In this document: piece after piece, positions 1 to 6,475 of the stretch | How positions within the stretch are numbered: position 1 is the first letter of the stretch | How the letters are laid out: the number at the start of each line of letters is the position of its first letter | From: Candidatus Pacearchaeota archaeon | Lineage (GTDB): Archaea; Nanobdellota; Nanobdellia; UBA10117; JABICX01 | Length of the DNA: 9,417 nt | Direction of reading: 5' to 3' | NCBI GenBank assembly: GCA_017609995.1 | Contig: JAFCCX010000021.1 | Coordinates: 1 to 9,417 of the forward strand | Translations under genes and position numbers: made by a program | The notes under the pieces: model-generated | The model's input: the letters and a program-made list of their open reading frames with translations, nothing else | The model's database searches: none | Told to the model about the DNA's origin: nothing

Positions 1-1
1 A

Positions 2-1012
2 CTTAAGAAAGACGTTTCTAAAGCAGAGAAGAAAGTAGAAGACAAGCCTACGATTAAGAAAACTAAGACTAAAATCTTAGAAAAAAGCAAGACTTCAAAA
101 CCAACAGAAGAAAAGAGAAGTGAAAAGAAAGAAGGATTCTTCAAGAAACTATTCAAAAAGAAAGATAAAAAAGAAGCTGCACCAAAGAAAGGTTTCTTTG
201 CTAAATTAGCTGAAGCAAAAGTTGATAAAATTCTTGATGAACTTGAAACAGGGCTTTTGCAAAACAATGTTGCTTATGCTGTTGTTGAAAAAATTAAATC
301 TGATTTAAAGAAAGCTATGGAAGAAAAGAAAGGTAAAGATGTTAAAAAAGAACTTGAAAGAATCTTAACTGAACTTTTATCACAAGAACAACCAGACTTA
401 ATCAAACTAACTAAAGATCACAAACCACTTGTAATTATGTTTGTTGGTGTAAATGGAGTTGGTAAAACAACTACAATTGCAAAACTTACAAAGTGGTTCC
501 AAAACAAAAAGAAAGATGTTGTTCTAGCCGCAGCAGATACTTTCAGAGCAGCTGCAATTGAACAATTAGAAGTTCATGCTAATAAATTAAAAGTTAAAAT
601 GATTAAACATAAGTATGGTGCAGACCCAGCTGCAGTTGCATTTGATGCACGGAAACATGCAGAAGCAAAGAAAATAGATGTTGTAATAATTGACACAGCT
701 GGAAGACAACATGCATCTGAAGATTTAATGGCTGAACTTCAAAAAATTAAAAGAGTTGTTAAACCAGATTTCACAATCTTATCTGTTGATTCTCTAACTG
801 GAAATGATGCAGCTGAACAAGCAAAGTATTTCTCAGAGAAAATTGGAATCGATGGTATAATCATTAGCAAGGTTGATGCAGATGAAAGAGGTGGAGCAGT
901 TATCTCAGCTAGCTGGGTTGCAAAGAAACCAATCATTTTCATCGGAACTGGACAAAGATACCAAGACCTAGAACAATTTGATTACAAGCAGATTATTAAG
1001 AAAATTATCTAA
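2..1012 (+). CDS. ftsY: Signal recognition particle receptor FtsY (5'-truncated by window edge)
   Basis: FtsY is the membrane-side SRP GTPase; it docks the ribosome-SRP54 complex at the translocon. The reading frame is open from base 2, so the gene starts outside the window. A TTG at 257 in this frame is internal, not the start. The first ~45 codons are Lys/Glu-rich linker. Two short amphipathic motifs follow, GFFKKLFKK (134-160) and GFFAKLAEA (191-217), probably membrane-binding and the start of the N domain. The G domain shows GVNGVGKTTT (P-loop, 446-475), DTFRAAA (about 536), DTAGRQ (692-709), SKVDAD (from about 866) with the RGGA that follows, and the closing GTGQRYQDL. SKVD replaces the TKxD of most relatives, a mild change. 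The gene ends in TAA, 49 bp before the start of the next gene. Family identity is certain; only the N-terminal length is unknown. Confidence 0.97.
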   Translation, partial: LKKDVSKAEKKVEDKPTIKKTKTKILEKSKTSKPTEEKRSEKKEGFFKKLFKKKDKKEAAPKKGFFAKLAEAKVDKILDELETGLLQNNVAYAVVEKIKSDLKKAMEEKKGKDVKKELERILTELLSQEQPDLIKLTKDHKPLVIMFVGVNGVGKTTTIAKLTKWFQNKKKDVVLAAADTFRAAAIEQLEVHANKLKVKMIKHKYGADPAAVAFDARKHAEAKKIDVVIIDTAGRQHASEDLMAELQKIKRVVKPDFTILSVDSLTGNDAAEQAKYFSEKIGIDGIIISKVDADERGGAVISASWVAKKPIIFIGTGQRYQDLEQFDYKQIIKKII

Positions 1013-1032
1013 ATAATAGTCATAACAAAAGA

Positions 1033-1038
1033 TTTATA
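1033..1038 (+). promoter_or_regulatory. TATA box for the large surface-protein gene
   Basis: TTTATA lies in the ftsY-downstream gap and is centred about 26 bp before the ATG at 1062. That is the normal archaeal TATA-to-transcription-start distance, so the mRNA would begin at or next to the ATG (leaderless). This is the main reason for choosing 1062 over the two in-frame TTG codons at 1044 and 1047. The transcription start is inferred from spacing only. Confidence 0.6.
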
Positions 1039-1061
1039 CGGTTTTGTTGAGACTACAATTC

Positions 1062-4000
1062 ATGGCTATTTCAGCTGAATCCTTAGAAAGCAATGTTATT
1101 CCTACTTTTCAAGAAAAGAAAGAATTTTACAATAGTACTCCTGAACATAGAACACATGTAGAGCGAACTCTTACACTTATGGCTGCGTGTGAGAGACTTG
1201 GTGTTCCCTATCAAATTGTTAAAGGTTTTCCTCTTCAAATTAACGTATTACCTGAATGGTCAGAAGATTTGCTCTTCTTAGAAGAAGCTATTGGTGACTG
1301 GAGTCCTGAAAACATCGATCATTATGGTGGTTTATCTTTAGGTGAAACCAGAGCAGCTGAATTAAAAGAAGATTTTGGTGTTGAAGCTGGATTTATTGAT
1401 GATTATAGTAGAGATATTGAGGGTGCAGAGGATGCTGTTTATGAAAGAAGAGTTAAAACTCTATCTCATGAGCAACAAGAACGTGTTCTTTCTGTAATTA
1501 TGGATAAATCTCTTGAGAATCGAAGATTCAGAAAAACAGATCCTGTTCAAAAATTAATGGTTTACAGTGCGATAGCAAGTGCACTTCGGTTACCAATCAA
1601 TACTTTGCTTGGAAATGGTGATTCAGAACCTCCGGTTGATGTTGAAAATATTCATTCTTTTGATATGTTTGGTGCTTTTAATAGATATTCTGCTGGTCCT
1701 CGAGCCAGAAGATGGGCTAGAAATGTTGGTATTGCAAGCAGCCTTTTTGGGTTATACTTAGCAAGTAATGTCTCTAATTCACAAAACGACTCTTCTCAAG
1801 CAGAAACGTTAGGAGATTTAGTTACTCCAACTACTAACGAAACTGTAGAAGATTGGACAGATTACAATCTAAATGTAGGTACTCTTGGTGTAAATAACAG
1901 CGGAGTTTGGGAAAATACTAATGCACTTAATGGTATTTTGTTGAAAGATATAAATTTCACAAATACAGAATATGAAACACTTGCTAATTTATTTATAAAA
2001 GATGGAAACTTAACAAAAGAATTTTACAAATATTTCTTTGGAAATGGAACATTACATCAGATCAATGATCCATTAGCAGCATTCAGATGGAAAGCAATTA
2101 ATAATGCATTCAAAGATAATCCTGATCTTATTAATTCAAGTTTTACTTTTAAACTATGGAATTCTTTAGCAGATAAGCAACCTGATTCAGAAAGCCGAGG
2201 AACACCTCAAGCATATTTCCTAGAGGGTTTTGAAGAAGGTTTCACAATTTTAAGTAGTGATACTAATATATTTTATAATCCAGATAGATTAGCTCATCCA
2301 ACAGCATGGGTAAGTGAAATAATAAAGACAAATAAAACAGACAAAGAAAGACAACTTGGTCCTCAATTACAATGGATAACTGCAGAATCTAGAATATCTA
2401 CAGAACATCTTGATAGAAACTCACCTTATCATTATATTGGCGATACAAGTGTAACTACACAACAAACACCTTATGGTTGGGGTGGTTGTAGAAATAAAAC
2501 AACAGGTGAACTTTGTCTTCTTCGTTTTGGAGATAATGAACAGAGTGAAGCTGGAAAGAATCCAGATGTTTCTGTAATTAATACTGGTTTGAAATTAAAT
2601 GAGAATGATTACGCTAGAATGACTTTCCATAGAATTAATGAAAGTTTTGCGTGGTTTACTGCAGGAGATGCTGGCGGAATACTTAATCTAACAACAGGTG
2701 AATTTGATTTGTTTTATAATCAAACAGAATTTCCAAAAGCACTTCAAACAAATCCTGGTAAGTTTAATTTAGATAGCGACTTAGTTTATATGCTTGATGG
2801 AAGAGATTTAGTTGCACAAAGTATTTTAGGTGGAAAACAAGTCAAGCTTGCTCGACTTCCTGGTCCTGGAAAAATAGAAAATCAACCATATTCTTCACTT
2901 GATAAAAGCGGAAAACATATTTCTATTTCAGGTGAAGGTTTTGAATTCTTTGGTGAGGTTAATGAAACAAAACTTGAGGAGCTTGTAGCACCAACTTCTT
3001 CTAAGTTTAGAACAACAATGGAAAACTTATATAATGATACAACTGAAGCAGATGTTGTTGATGCTTCAAAAAACAGCAGCTTTGCAAAAGTCAGAATTAC
3101 AGTTAGTGGAATTGATAATGAATTTTCAAATACTCTTTTAGCAAAGAAATTTTATGCTGTTGTTAACAATAACGGTACACTTGTCAATGTTCTATTGGAT
3201 TATAATTCTAAAACAGGGGAAGCTGTTTCAGATGTTGTTGAACTAACAAATCCAAATTTTGATCATGATGAAGAATTTGTAGGTAACGAAACAAAAGATG
3301 ATTCTGTATATACTACTCTTGACACTAAACTTGTTCAACCAGCAACAGTAGATACAGTTGGTCTTCAAAGTAAAACAGGAAGTGTATTTGAGAAATCTGA
3401 ATCAGTTGATGTTCCTACAATAACCGATAATGGAACCGGTGCAGAGACTCTAAAGAATACTACTGAAATTAAGACAAATTGTCCAGTTGATGCTATTCCC
3501 GAAGGTGTTGAATATGTTGAAATTACAGATGATTATATTGTAGTTTTATCTAAAAACTTCACTTTCAAAGAAGTTCCAACAAATGAAGCGAGGAACCGTG
3601 AGCCTTATGTTGTTGAAATTAGAAGTGTTAATGAGAAGGGTTTAATTGAAGGCAGAAAAGTAAGAGAAACAAAAATATACAAAGGTGAAATTGATGAATT
3701 TGATGTTGCTATAGATGGAAAAACAAAAGAGATTATTGGAGAGGTTAGAAGATACAATAACGAAGGCGAGATAGTTGCAGAATCTAATATTACAAGTGAA
3801 TTGGAAGCTAAATTATTTGAAGGATATCAACCAAATCCAAATGATAATCAACCAGATAATAATGTAATAGATGAAGTAAAAGAAAGTGGTGAGGAATCAA
3901 TATTCACTTATGATAATGCTGTACTAGCTGGAATGTTAGCTGCAATTAGTGCTGGATTTGTGGTTGGTGTTCCTAAAGCAGTAGCGAGAAAGAAAGGATA

Positions 4001-4085
4001 TGAAGGGCATTATTCATTTTTAGATTCTCTTGGTGATATTAGATTTGGAGCAAGACTTTGGTATTACAACAATATAAAAAGATGA
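1062..4085 (+). CDS. Large two-anchor, sequon-rich surface protein of unknown function
   Basis: I recognise no family for this 1007-residue protein. Residues 1-217 are soluble, charged and likely cytosolic. A basic stretch (RARRWAR) precedes a short hydrophobic segment at about 222-235. Residues ~236-950 carry about 22 N-x-S/T sequons, against one in the first 217 residues, which fits an outside location with N-glycosylation. They hold only three cysteines. A second hydrophobic segment (about 953-971, LAGMLAAISAGFVVG) is followed by a basic 36-residue tail, presumably cytosolic. Topology is therefore inferred as in-out-in. The ectodomain is rich in Asn, Thr and Asp and looks beta-rich near 860-930, without obvious short repeats. 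The ATG at 1062 fits a leaderless start. The gene has its own promoter, and the TGA stop is followed by another gene's operator. An adhesin, S-layer-associated or cell-contact role is possible but unproven. Confidence 0.85.
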   Translation: MAISAESLESNVIPTFQEKKEFYNSTPEHRTHVERTLTLMAACERLGVPYQIVKGFPLQINVLPEWSEDLLFLEEAIGDWSPENIDHYGGLSLGETRAAELKEDFGVEAGFIDDYSRDIEGAEDAVYERRVKTLSHEQQERVLSVIMDKSLENRRFRKTDPVQKLMVYSAIASALRLPINTLLGNGDSEPPVDVENIHSFDMFGAFNRYSAGPRARRWARNVGIASSLFGLYLASNVSNSQNDSSQAETLGDLVTPTTNETVEDWTDYNLNVGTLGVNNSGVWENTNALNGILLKDINFTNTEYETLANLFIKDGNLTKEFYKYFFGNGTLHQINDPLAAFRWKAINNAFKDNPDLINSSFTFKLWNSLADKQPDSESRGTPQAYFLEGFEEGFTILSSDTNIFYNPDRLAHPTAWVSEIIKTNKTDKERQLGPQLQWITAESRISTEHLDRNSPYHYIGDTSVTTQQTPYGWGGCRNKTTGELCLLRFGDNEQSEAGKNPDVSVINTGLKLNENDYARMTFHRINESFAWFTAGDAGGILNLTTGEFDLFYNQTEFPKALQTNPGKFNLDSDLVYMLDGRDLVAQSILGGKQVKLARLPGPGKIENQPYSSLDKSGKHISISGEGFEFFGEVNETKLEELVAPTSSKFRTTMENLYNDTTEADVVDASKNSSFAKVRITVSGIDNEFSNTLLAKKFYAVVNNNGTLVNVLLDYNSKTGEAVSDVVELTNPNFDHDEEFVGNETKDDSVYTTLDTKLVQPATVDTVGLQSKTGSVFEKSESVDVPTITDNGTGAETLKNTTEIKTNCPVDAIPEGVEYVEITDDYIVVLSKNFTFKEVPTNEARNREPYVVEIRSVNEKGLIEGRKVRETKIYKGEIDEFDVAIDGKTKEIIGEVRRYNNEGEIVAESNITSELEAKLFEGYQPNPNDNQPDNNVIDEVKESGEESIFTYDNAVLAGMLAAISAGFVVGVPKAVARKKGYEGHYSFLDSLGDIRFGARLWYYNNIKR

Positions 4086-4093
4086 AGTTTTAG

Positions 4094-4113
4094 TTTTGAA
4101 TACAGATTCGAAA
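4094..4113. promoter_or_regulatory. Upstream palindromic operator (site 1)
   Basis: This 20-bp imperfect palindrome has arms TTTTGAAT and ATTCGAAA around the spacer ACAG, with one mismatched pair. It matches site 2 at 16 of 20 positions, sharing the core GAATACA-ATTC, and lies exactly 33 bp before it. It sits directly upstream of the BRE/TATA region of the DUF5320 gene. A dimeric regulator is the obvious reader, and the DUF134 helix-turn-helix protein encoded just downstream is the best candidate. That assignment is inference. Confidence 0.6.
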
Positions 4114-4115
4114 CC

Positions 4116-4123
4116 TTTATATA
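4116..4123 (+). promoter_or_regulatory. TATA box of the DUF5320-DUF134 operon
   Basis: TTTATATA is a near-consensus archaeal TATA box, preceded by CC as part of a possible BRE. Adding 26 bp to its centre puts the transcription start near 4146, leaving an untranslated leader of about 18 nt that contains a strong Shine-Dalgarno sequence. The box lies in the 13-bp gap between two related palindromes. Confidence 0.75.
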
Positions 4124-4126
4124 CTA

Positions 4127-4146
4127 TTATGAATACACATTCATAA
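4127..4146. promoter_or_regulatory. Downstream palindromic operator (site 2)
   Basis: This perfect inverted repeat has 8-bp arms, TTATGAAT and ATTCATAA, around the spacer ACAC. It spans roughly -19 to +1 of the predicted transcript. Bound protein here would block polymerase or TFB, so repression is the likely outcome. It is the better conserved copy of a pair with site 1, and the 33-bp spacing (about three helical turns) puts both on the same DNA face. Confidence 0.7.
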
Positions 4147-4149
4147 GAA

Positions 4150-4155
4150 GGAGGT
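4150..4155 (+). promoter_or_regulatory. Strong Shine-Dalgarno of the DUF5320 gene
   Basis: GGAGGT, within GAAGGAGGT, ends 8 nt before the ATG at 4164. It is the strongest ribosome-binding site in the window and supports a small start-to-stop frame (4164-4313) that length-based gene finders can miss. Confidence 0.8.
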
Positions 4156-4163
4156 AAATTAAA

Positions 4164-4313
4164 ATGCCAAATTTTGATGGAACAGGACCTGATGGAAAAG
4201 GAAAACTAACAGGACGAAAACTAGGTAGATGCGAAGGAGCTCTACCAGCTGGTCGAGGACGAGGTCAAGGACGAAGAGGCCGAGGCCTAAGAATGCGACA
4301 AGCACAAGACTAA
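4164..4313 (+). CDS. DUF5320-like small Gly/Arg-rich protein
   Basis: This is a 49-residue protein. It begins MPNFDGTGPDGKGKLTGRKL, closely matching the usual opening of DUF5320 proteins (MPGFDGTGP..G.G..TGR). A Gly/Arg-rich stretch follows (GRGRGQGRRGRG), ending RMRQAQD, with a single cysteine (C23). Family members are short and often encoded beside DUF134 regulators and NifX/NifB-type iron-molybdenum cofactor proteins. No such partner is visible here. The basic, glycine-rich tail could bind nucleic acid or be disordered; its biochemical role is unknown. The start is fixed by GGAGGT 8 nt upstream. The gene lies 25 bp before the DUF134 gene and probably shares its mRNA and the double-palindrome promoter. 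Confidence 0.85.
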   Translation: MPNFDGTGPDGKGKLTGRKLGRCEGALPAGRGRGQGRRGRGLRMRQAQD

Positions 4314-4338
4314 AATAGCAGGAAGTATATTAGTAAAT

Positions 4339-4620
4339 ATGCCAAGACCAAGACGCTTTAGAAGAATTACTTTCAGACCAGATGTAACCTACTTCAAGCC
4401 GGCAGGAGTTGGTTTACGTGATCTGGAGCATGTTGAATTAGAACTAGATGAAGTAGAGGCAATTAGGTTATTTGATGTTCAAGGCCTAGAACAGAAGAAA
4501 TGTGCTGAAAAAATGGAAGTTTCTCAGCCAACTTTCTCTCGAATCCTTGATTCAGCTAGAAAGAAGATTTCTGACGCCATAATTGGCGGAAAAGCTATTC
4601 GTATAGATAAAAAGGCTTAA
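4339..4620 (+). CDS. DUF134 family helix-turn-helix DNA-binding protein
   Basis: This 93-residue protein has the full DUF134 pattern: MPRPRRFRRI at the start, TYFKPAG at about residues 15-21, DEVEAIRL (about 36-43) and a helix-turn-helix over about 48-80 (GLEQKKCAEKMEVSQPTFSR). It ends GKAIRID. Many relatives have a cysteine in the opening PRK-C-R segment; here it is Phe (RFRR), so a metal-binding role there is doubtful. It is probably a small dimeric transcription factor. It sits second in a unit with the DUF5320 gene. Its own ribosome-binding site is weak (AGGAAG, about 13 nt upstream), suggesting translation behind the upstream gene. The palindromes at 4094-4146 make autoregulation the simplest hypothesis. 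The SRP54 TATA box overlaps its stop codon. Confidence 0.93.
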   Translation: MPRPRRFRRITFRPDVTYFKPAGVGLRDLEHVELELDEVEAIRLFDVQGLEQKKCAEKMEVSQPTFSRILDSARKKISDAIIGGKAIRIDKKA

Positions 4621-4623
4621 AAA
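4616..4623 (+). promoter_or_regulatory. TATA box of srp54, overlapping the DUF134 stop
   Basis: CTTAAAAA, preceded by GG, overlaps the TAA of the DUF134 gene. Its centre is about 25-26 bp before the srp54 ATG at 4645, predicting a leaderless srp54 transcript independent of the regulated DUF5320-DUF134 unit. The 24-bp gap has no Shine-Dalgarno sequence, which agrees. Confidence 0.55.
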
Positions 4624-4644
4624 CCCAATTTTTGACTCTTTTAC

Positions 4645-5703
4645 ATGGTACTAGAGAAATTAGGTAGCTCACTCAGGGATGCGCTCCAAAAAATCACAAA
4701 AATCGGTCTAGTTGACCGAGATGCAGTAATTTCGCTATCTGGCGACATTAAGAAAGCTCTGATAGCTGGTGACGTAAATGTCAAGCTAGCTAAAGACATT
4801 TCTCAAAAAATACGTGACAGAGCCCTTAATGAGAAACCTGCCGCAGGATTAACAGCTAGAGAGCACACTGTAAATATTGTTTTCGAAGAGCTAACTAACT
4901 TCCTAGGTAAGGAAAAAGGGAAAATCAATGTGGAGAAAAAGCCACTTGTAATGCTTTTAGTAGGTCTTTTTGGTTCAGGTAAGACTACAACTTCAGGTAA
5001 ATTAGCTAAATATTTCAAAAAACAAGGTAAAAAAGTTGCTCTTGTTCAAACAGATACTTGGAGACCTGCAGCTTATGCACAGCTAAAACAGCTAGCTGAA
5101 GCTGTAAAAGTTGATTTCTACGGCGATGAAAGCGAGAGAAATCCAGTTAAAATCCTGAAAAATGTTCAAGACAAGTTTGCAAAATATGATATTGTAATTG
5201 TCGATTCAGCTGGTCGGGACGCTCTAAATAAAGAGCTTATTGCTGAAATTGTTGGTGTAAACAAGCAACTGAATCCAGATGAAGTATTACTTGTTTTATC
5301 AGGAGATATTGGTCAAGCAGCTGAAAATCAGGCACAAGCATTCCATGATTCTTGTGGAGTTACTGGTGTTATTATAACAAAGTTAGATGGTACTGCAAAG
5401 GGTGGAGGTGCACTTTCAGCTTGCGCAGTTACAGATTCTAAAGTAAAATTCATGGGTGTTGGTGAAAAACTTGATGCTTTTGAAGAGTTCAAACCAAAGA
5501 ATTTCGTTTCACAATTACTTGGAATGGGCGACTTAGAAACTTTACTGAAGAAAGCAGAAGGCGCAATGGATAAAGAATCTGCTGAAAAGGTTGCTAAAAA
5601 AGTAATGGGTGGAAAGAGCATGTCTCTAACAGACCTTTACAGTCAAATGGAAGCTCTAAACAAAATGGGTCCATTAAGCCAAGTTATGAATATGATTCCA
5701 TGA
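4645..5703 (+). CDS. srp54: SRP54 N-terminal part: N, G and first piece of M domain, ended by in-frame TGA
   Basis: SRP54 recognises signal sequences on ribosomes and hands them to FtsY. These 352 residues hold the N domain (about 1-95) and the G domain, with GLFGSGKTTT (107-116), DTWRPAA (137-143), DSAGRD (187-192, where DTAGR is usual), GQAAENQA (223-230), TKLD (245-248) and GVGE (271-274). The M domain starts at about 300 with SLTDLYSQMEALNKMGPL and stops after MNMIP. In the family this is followed by a conserved Gly of the finger loop (LPG or IPG); here the codon is TGA. The frame continues without shift into 5704-6006, which supplies the rest of M. 352 + 1 + 100 residues gives a normal SRP54 length (~450). 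Real split, readthrough, single-base mutation and sequencing error all remain possible. Confidence 0.95.
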   Translation: MVLEKLGSSLRDALQKITKIGLVDRDAVISLSGDIKKALIAGDVNVKLAKDISQKIRDRALNEKPAAGLTAREHTVNIVFEELTNFLGKEKGKINVEKKPLVMLLVGLFGSGKTTTSGKLAKYFKKQGKKVALVQTDTWRPAAYAQLKQLAEAVKVDFYGDESERNPVKILKNVQDKFAKYDIVIVDSAGRDALNKELIAEIVGVNKQLNPDEVLLVLSGDIGQAAENQAQAFHDSCGVTGVIITKLDGTAKGGGALSACAVTDSKVKFMGVGEKLDAFEEFKPKNFVSQLLGMGDLETLLKKAEGAMDKESAEKVAKKVMGGKSMSLTDLYSQMEALNKMGPLSQVMNMIP

Positions 5704-6006
5704 ATGGCTAATATGAACCTCCCACAAGATGCACTAAAAGGGCAAGAGAAGAACATGAAAGTCTGGAAATTCGCAATGGATTCAATGACTCCATATGAGC
5801 GAGATAATCCAGAAGTAATTAATGCTAACAGAGTTAAGAGAATCGCTGCAGGAAGCGGCAGATCTGAAAGAGAAGTTCGGGATCTGTTAAAGCAGTGGAA
5901 AATGATGGGCAAAATGACTAAGAAACTTGGTGGCGGACGTAAAATGAAACAATTAGAAAAAATGATGAAGTCAGGCAAGTTCAAGGGCATGATGCCAGGT
6001 ATGTAA
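5704..6006 (+). CDS. srp54: SRP54 C-terminal part: remainder of M domain with SRP RNA-binding motif
   Basis: These 100 residues are the rest of the SRP54 M domain: the finger-loop end (MANMNLPQDAL), the helix with MDSMTPYERDNPEVI, the SRP RNA-binding helix-turn-helix (RVKRIAAGSGRSEREV, about 43-58) and a Met/Lys-rich tail ending GMMPGM. The frame is the same as 4645-5703. The preceding codon is TGA and this part begins with ATG directly after it (TGAATG), so termination-reinitiation could make it as a separate protein. No Shine-Dalgarno sequence and no convincing TATA box precede it. The N-terminal part alone would lack RNA binding, so the two halves must either be joined or assemble. The two-membrane-segment gene starts 5 bp after its TAA. 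Confidence 0.93.
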   Translation: MANMNLPQDALKGQEKNMKVWKFAMDSMTPYERDNPEVINANRVKRIAAGSGRSEREVRDLLKQWKMMGKMTKKLGGGRKMKQLEKMMKSGKFKGMMPGM

Positions 6007-6011
6007 TTAAA

Positions 6012-6293
6012 ATGGTAAGTAAAAAAACTAAAAAACAAATGCGAGAAAACATTCAGCAATACACAGAGAAATGTTCAAACGAGCAACTAGTAAGAGATTA
6101 TAAAATATACAAATACGCACCTTGGATATTGGTAGGTGTGCTTGTTATTGTAAACTATATTGCATTTACTTACAGAATAAGAGGTATATCTCTCGCAGCT
6201 CTCTTTGGTGCTGGTATAGGAATATATGTTAGCTACCTAGCAAAGAGTTCAATAAAAGCTGAAATGGAAAAGAGAAACTTAAAATCTTTCTAA
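6012..6293 (+). CDS. Small two-helix membrane protein, function unknown
   Basis: I recognise no family. The 93-residue protein has a basic, polar N-terminal segment (about 1-33), a hydrophobic helix at about 36-53 (APWILVGVLVIVNYIAFTY), a very short basic loop (RIRG), a second helix at about 58-76 and a charged C-terminal end. The short loop makes a helical hairpin with both ends on the same, probably cytosolic, side. It starts 5 bp after the srp54 C-terminal part with no separate promoter, so it is likely cotranscribed with srp54. This could hint at a role in membrane insertion, but that is only positional. Its stop codon overlaps the stop of the broken minus-strand gene by a few bases. Confidence 0.8.
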   Translation: MVSKKTKKQMRENIQQYTEKCSNEQLVRDYKIYKYAPWILVGVLVIVNYIAFTYRIRGISLAALFGAGIGIYVSYLAKSSIKAEMEKRNLKSF

Positions 6294-6456
6294 GGGCTTG
6301 ATTCCGGGTCTTTAATTTCATTGTATAATTTTAAACCCTTTTTAGTTGGAGAGTATTTACCATCAGGTGTTACTAGTAGGTATCTTCCTTCACTCTTATC
6401 AAATGCTCCAAAATCTCTGCCTGTAGCTTAGCATAACGGCCCTTATTTCCTGCCAT
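6290..6456 (-). pseudogene. Frameshifted small gene, possibly winged-helix protein
   Basis: On the minus strand an ATG at 6456 opens MAGNKGRYAKLQAEILE, then runs to a stop at 6375-6373 after 27 codons. A shift of -1 near 6406 restores a second frame reading AFDKSEGRYLLVTPDGKYSP and then TKKGLKLYNEIKD, ending in TAG at 6292-6290. The joined product would be about 55 residues. LVTPDG.Y..T.KGL.LYNEI resembles the wing and last helix of archaeal winged-helix proteins, but this is a weak assignment. The TATA box at 6476-6487 is correctly placed for a leaderless start at 6456, which supports a real gene. The fault could be one lost base, a sequencing error or, less likely, programmed frameshifting; no canonical slippery heptamer is seen at the junction. 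It converges on the membrane-protein gene. Confidence 0.55.
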
Positions 6457-6475
6457 GCTAATGTATGTTAGAAAA

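Noticed and set aside
257..259. TTG as the FtsY start
   Set aside because: The frame is open to the left edge and encodes a plausible FtsY linker and N domain upstream of 257.
1044..1061. TTG start for the large surface protein
   Set aside because: The TATA-box spacing fits the ATG at 1062, and the six extra residues add nothing recognisable.
5670..5680. Internal promoter for the srp54 C-terminal part
   Set aside because: ATTAAG lies about 26 bp before 5704, but it is a poor TATA match within coding sequence.
5701..5703. Selenocysteine codon in SRP54
   Set aside because: The family has Gly, not Cys, at this place, and no selenoprotein gene or obvious SECIS hairpin is seen in the window.
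5643..6059. Minus-strand frame of 138 codons across the srp54 junction
   Set aside because: It lies antisense to well-matched SRP54 M-domain sequence, has no promoter and reads as low-complexity hydrophobic shadow.
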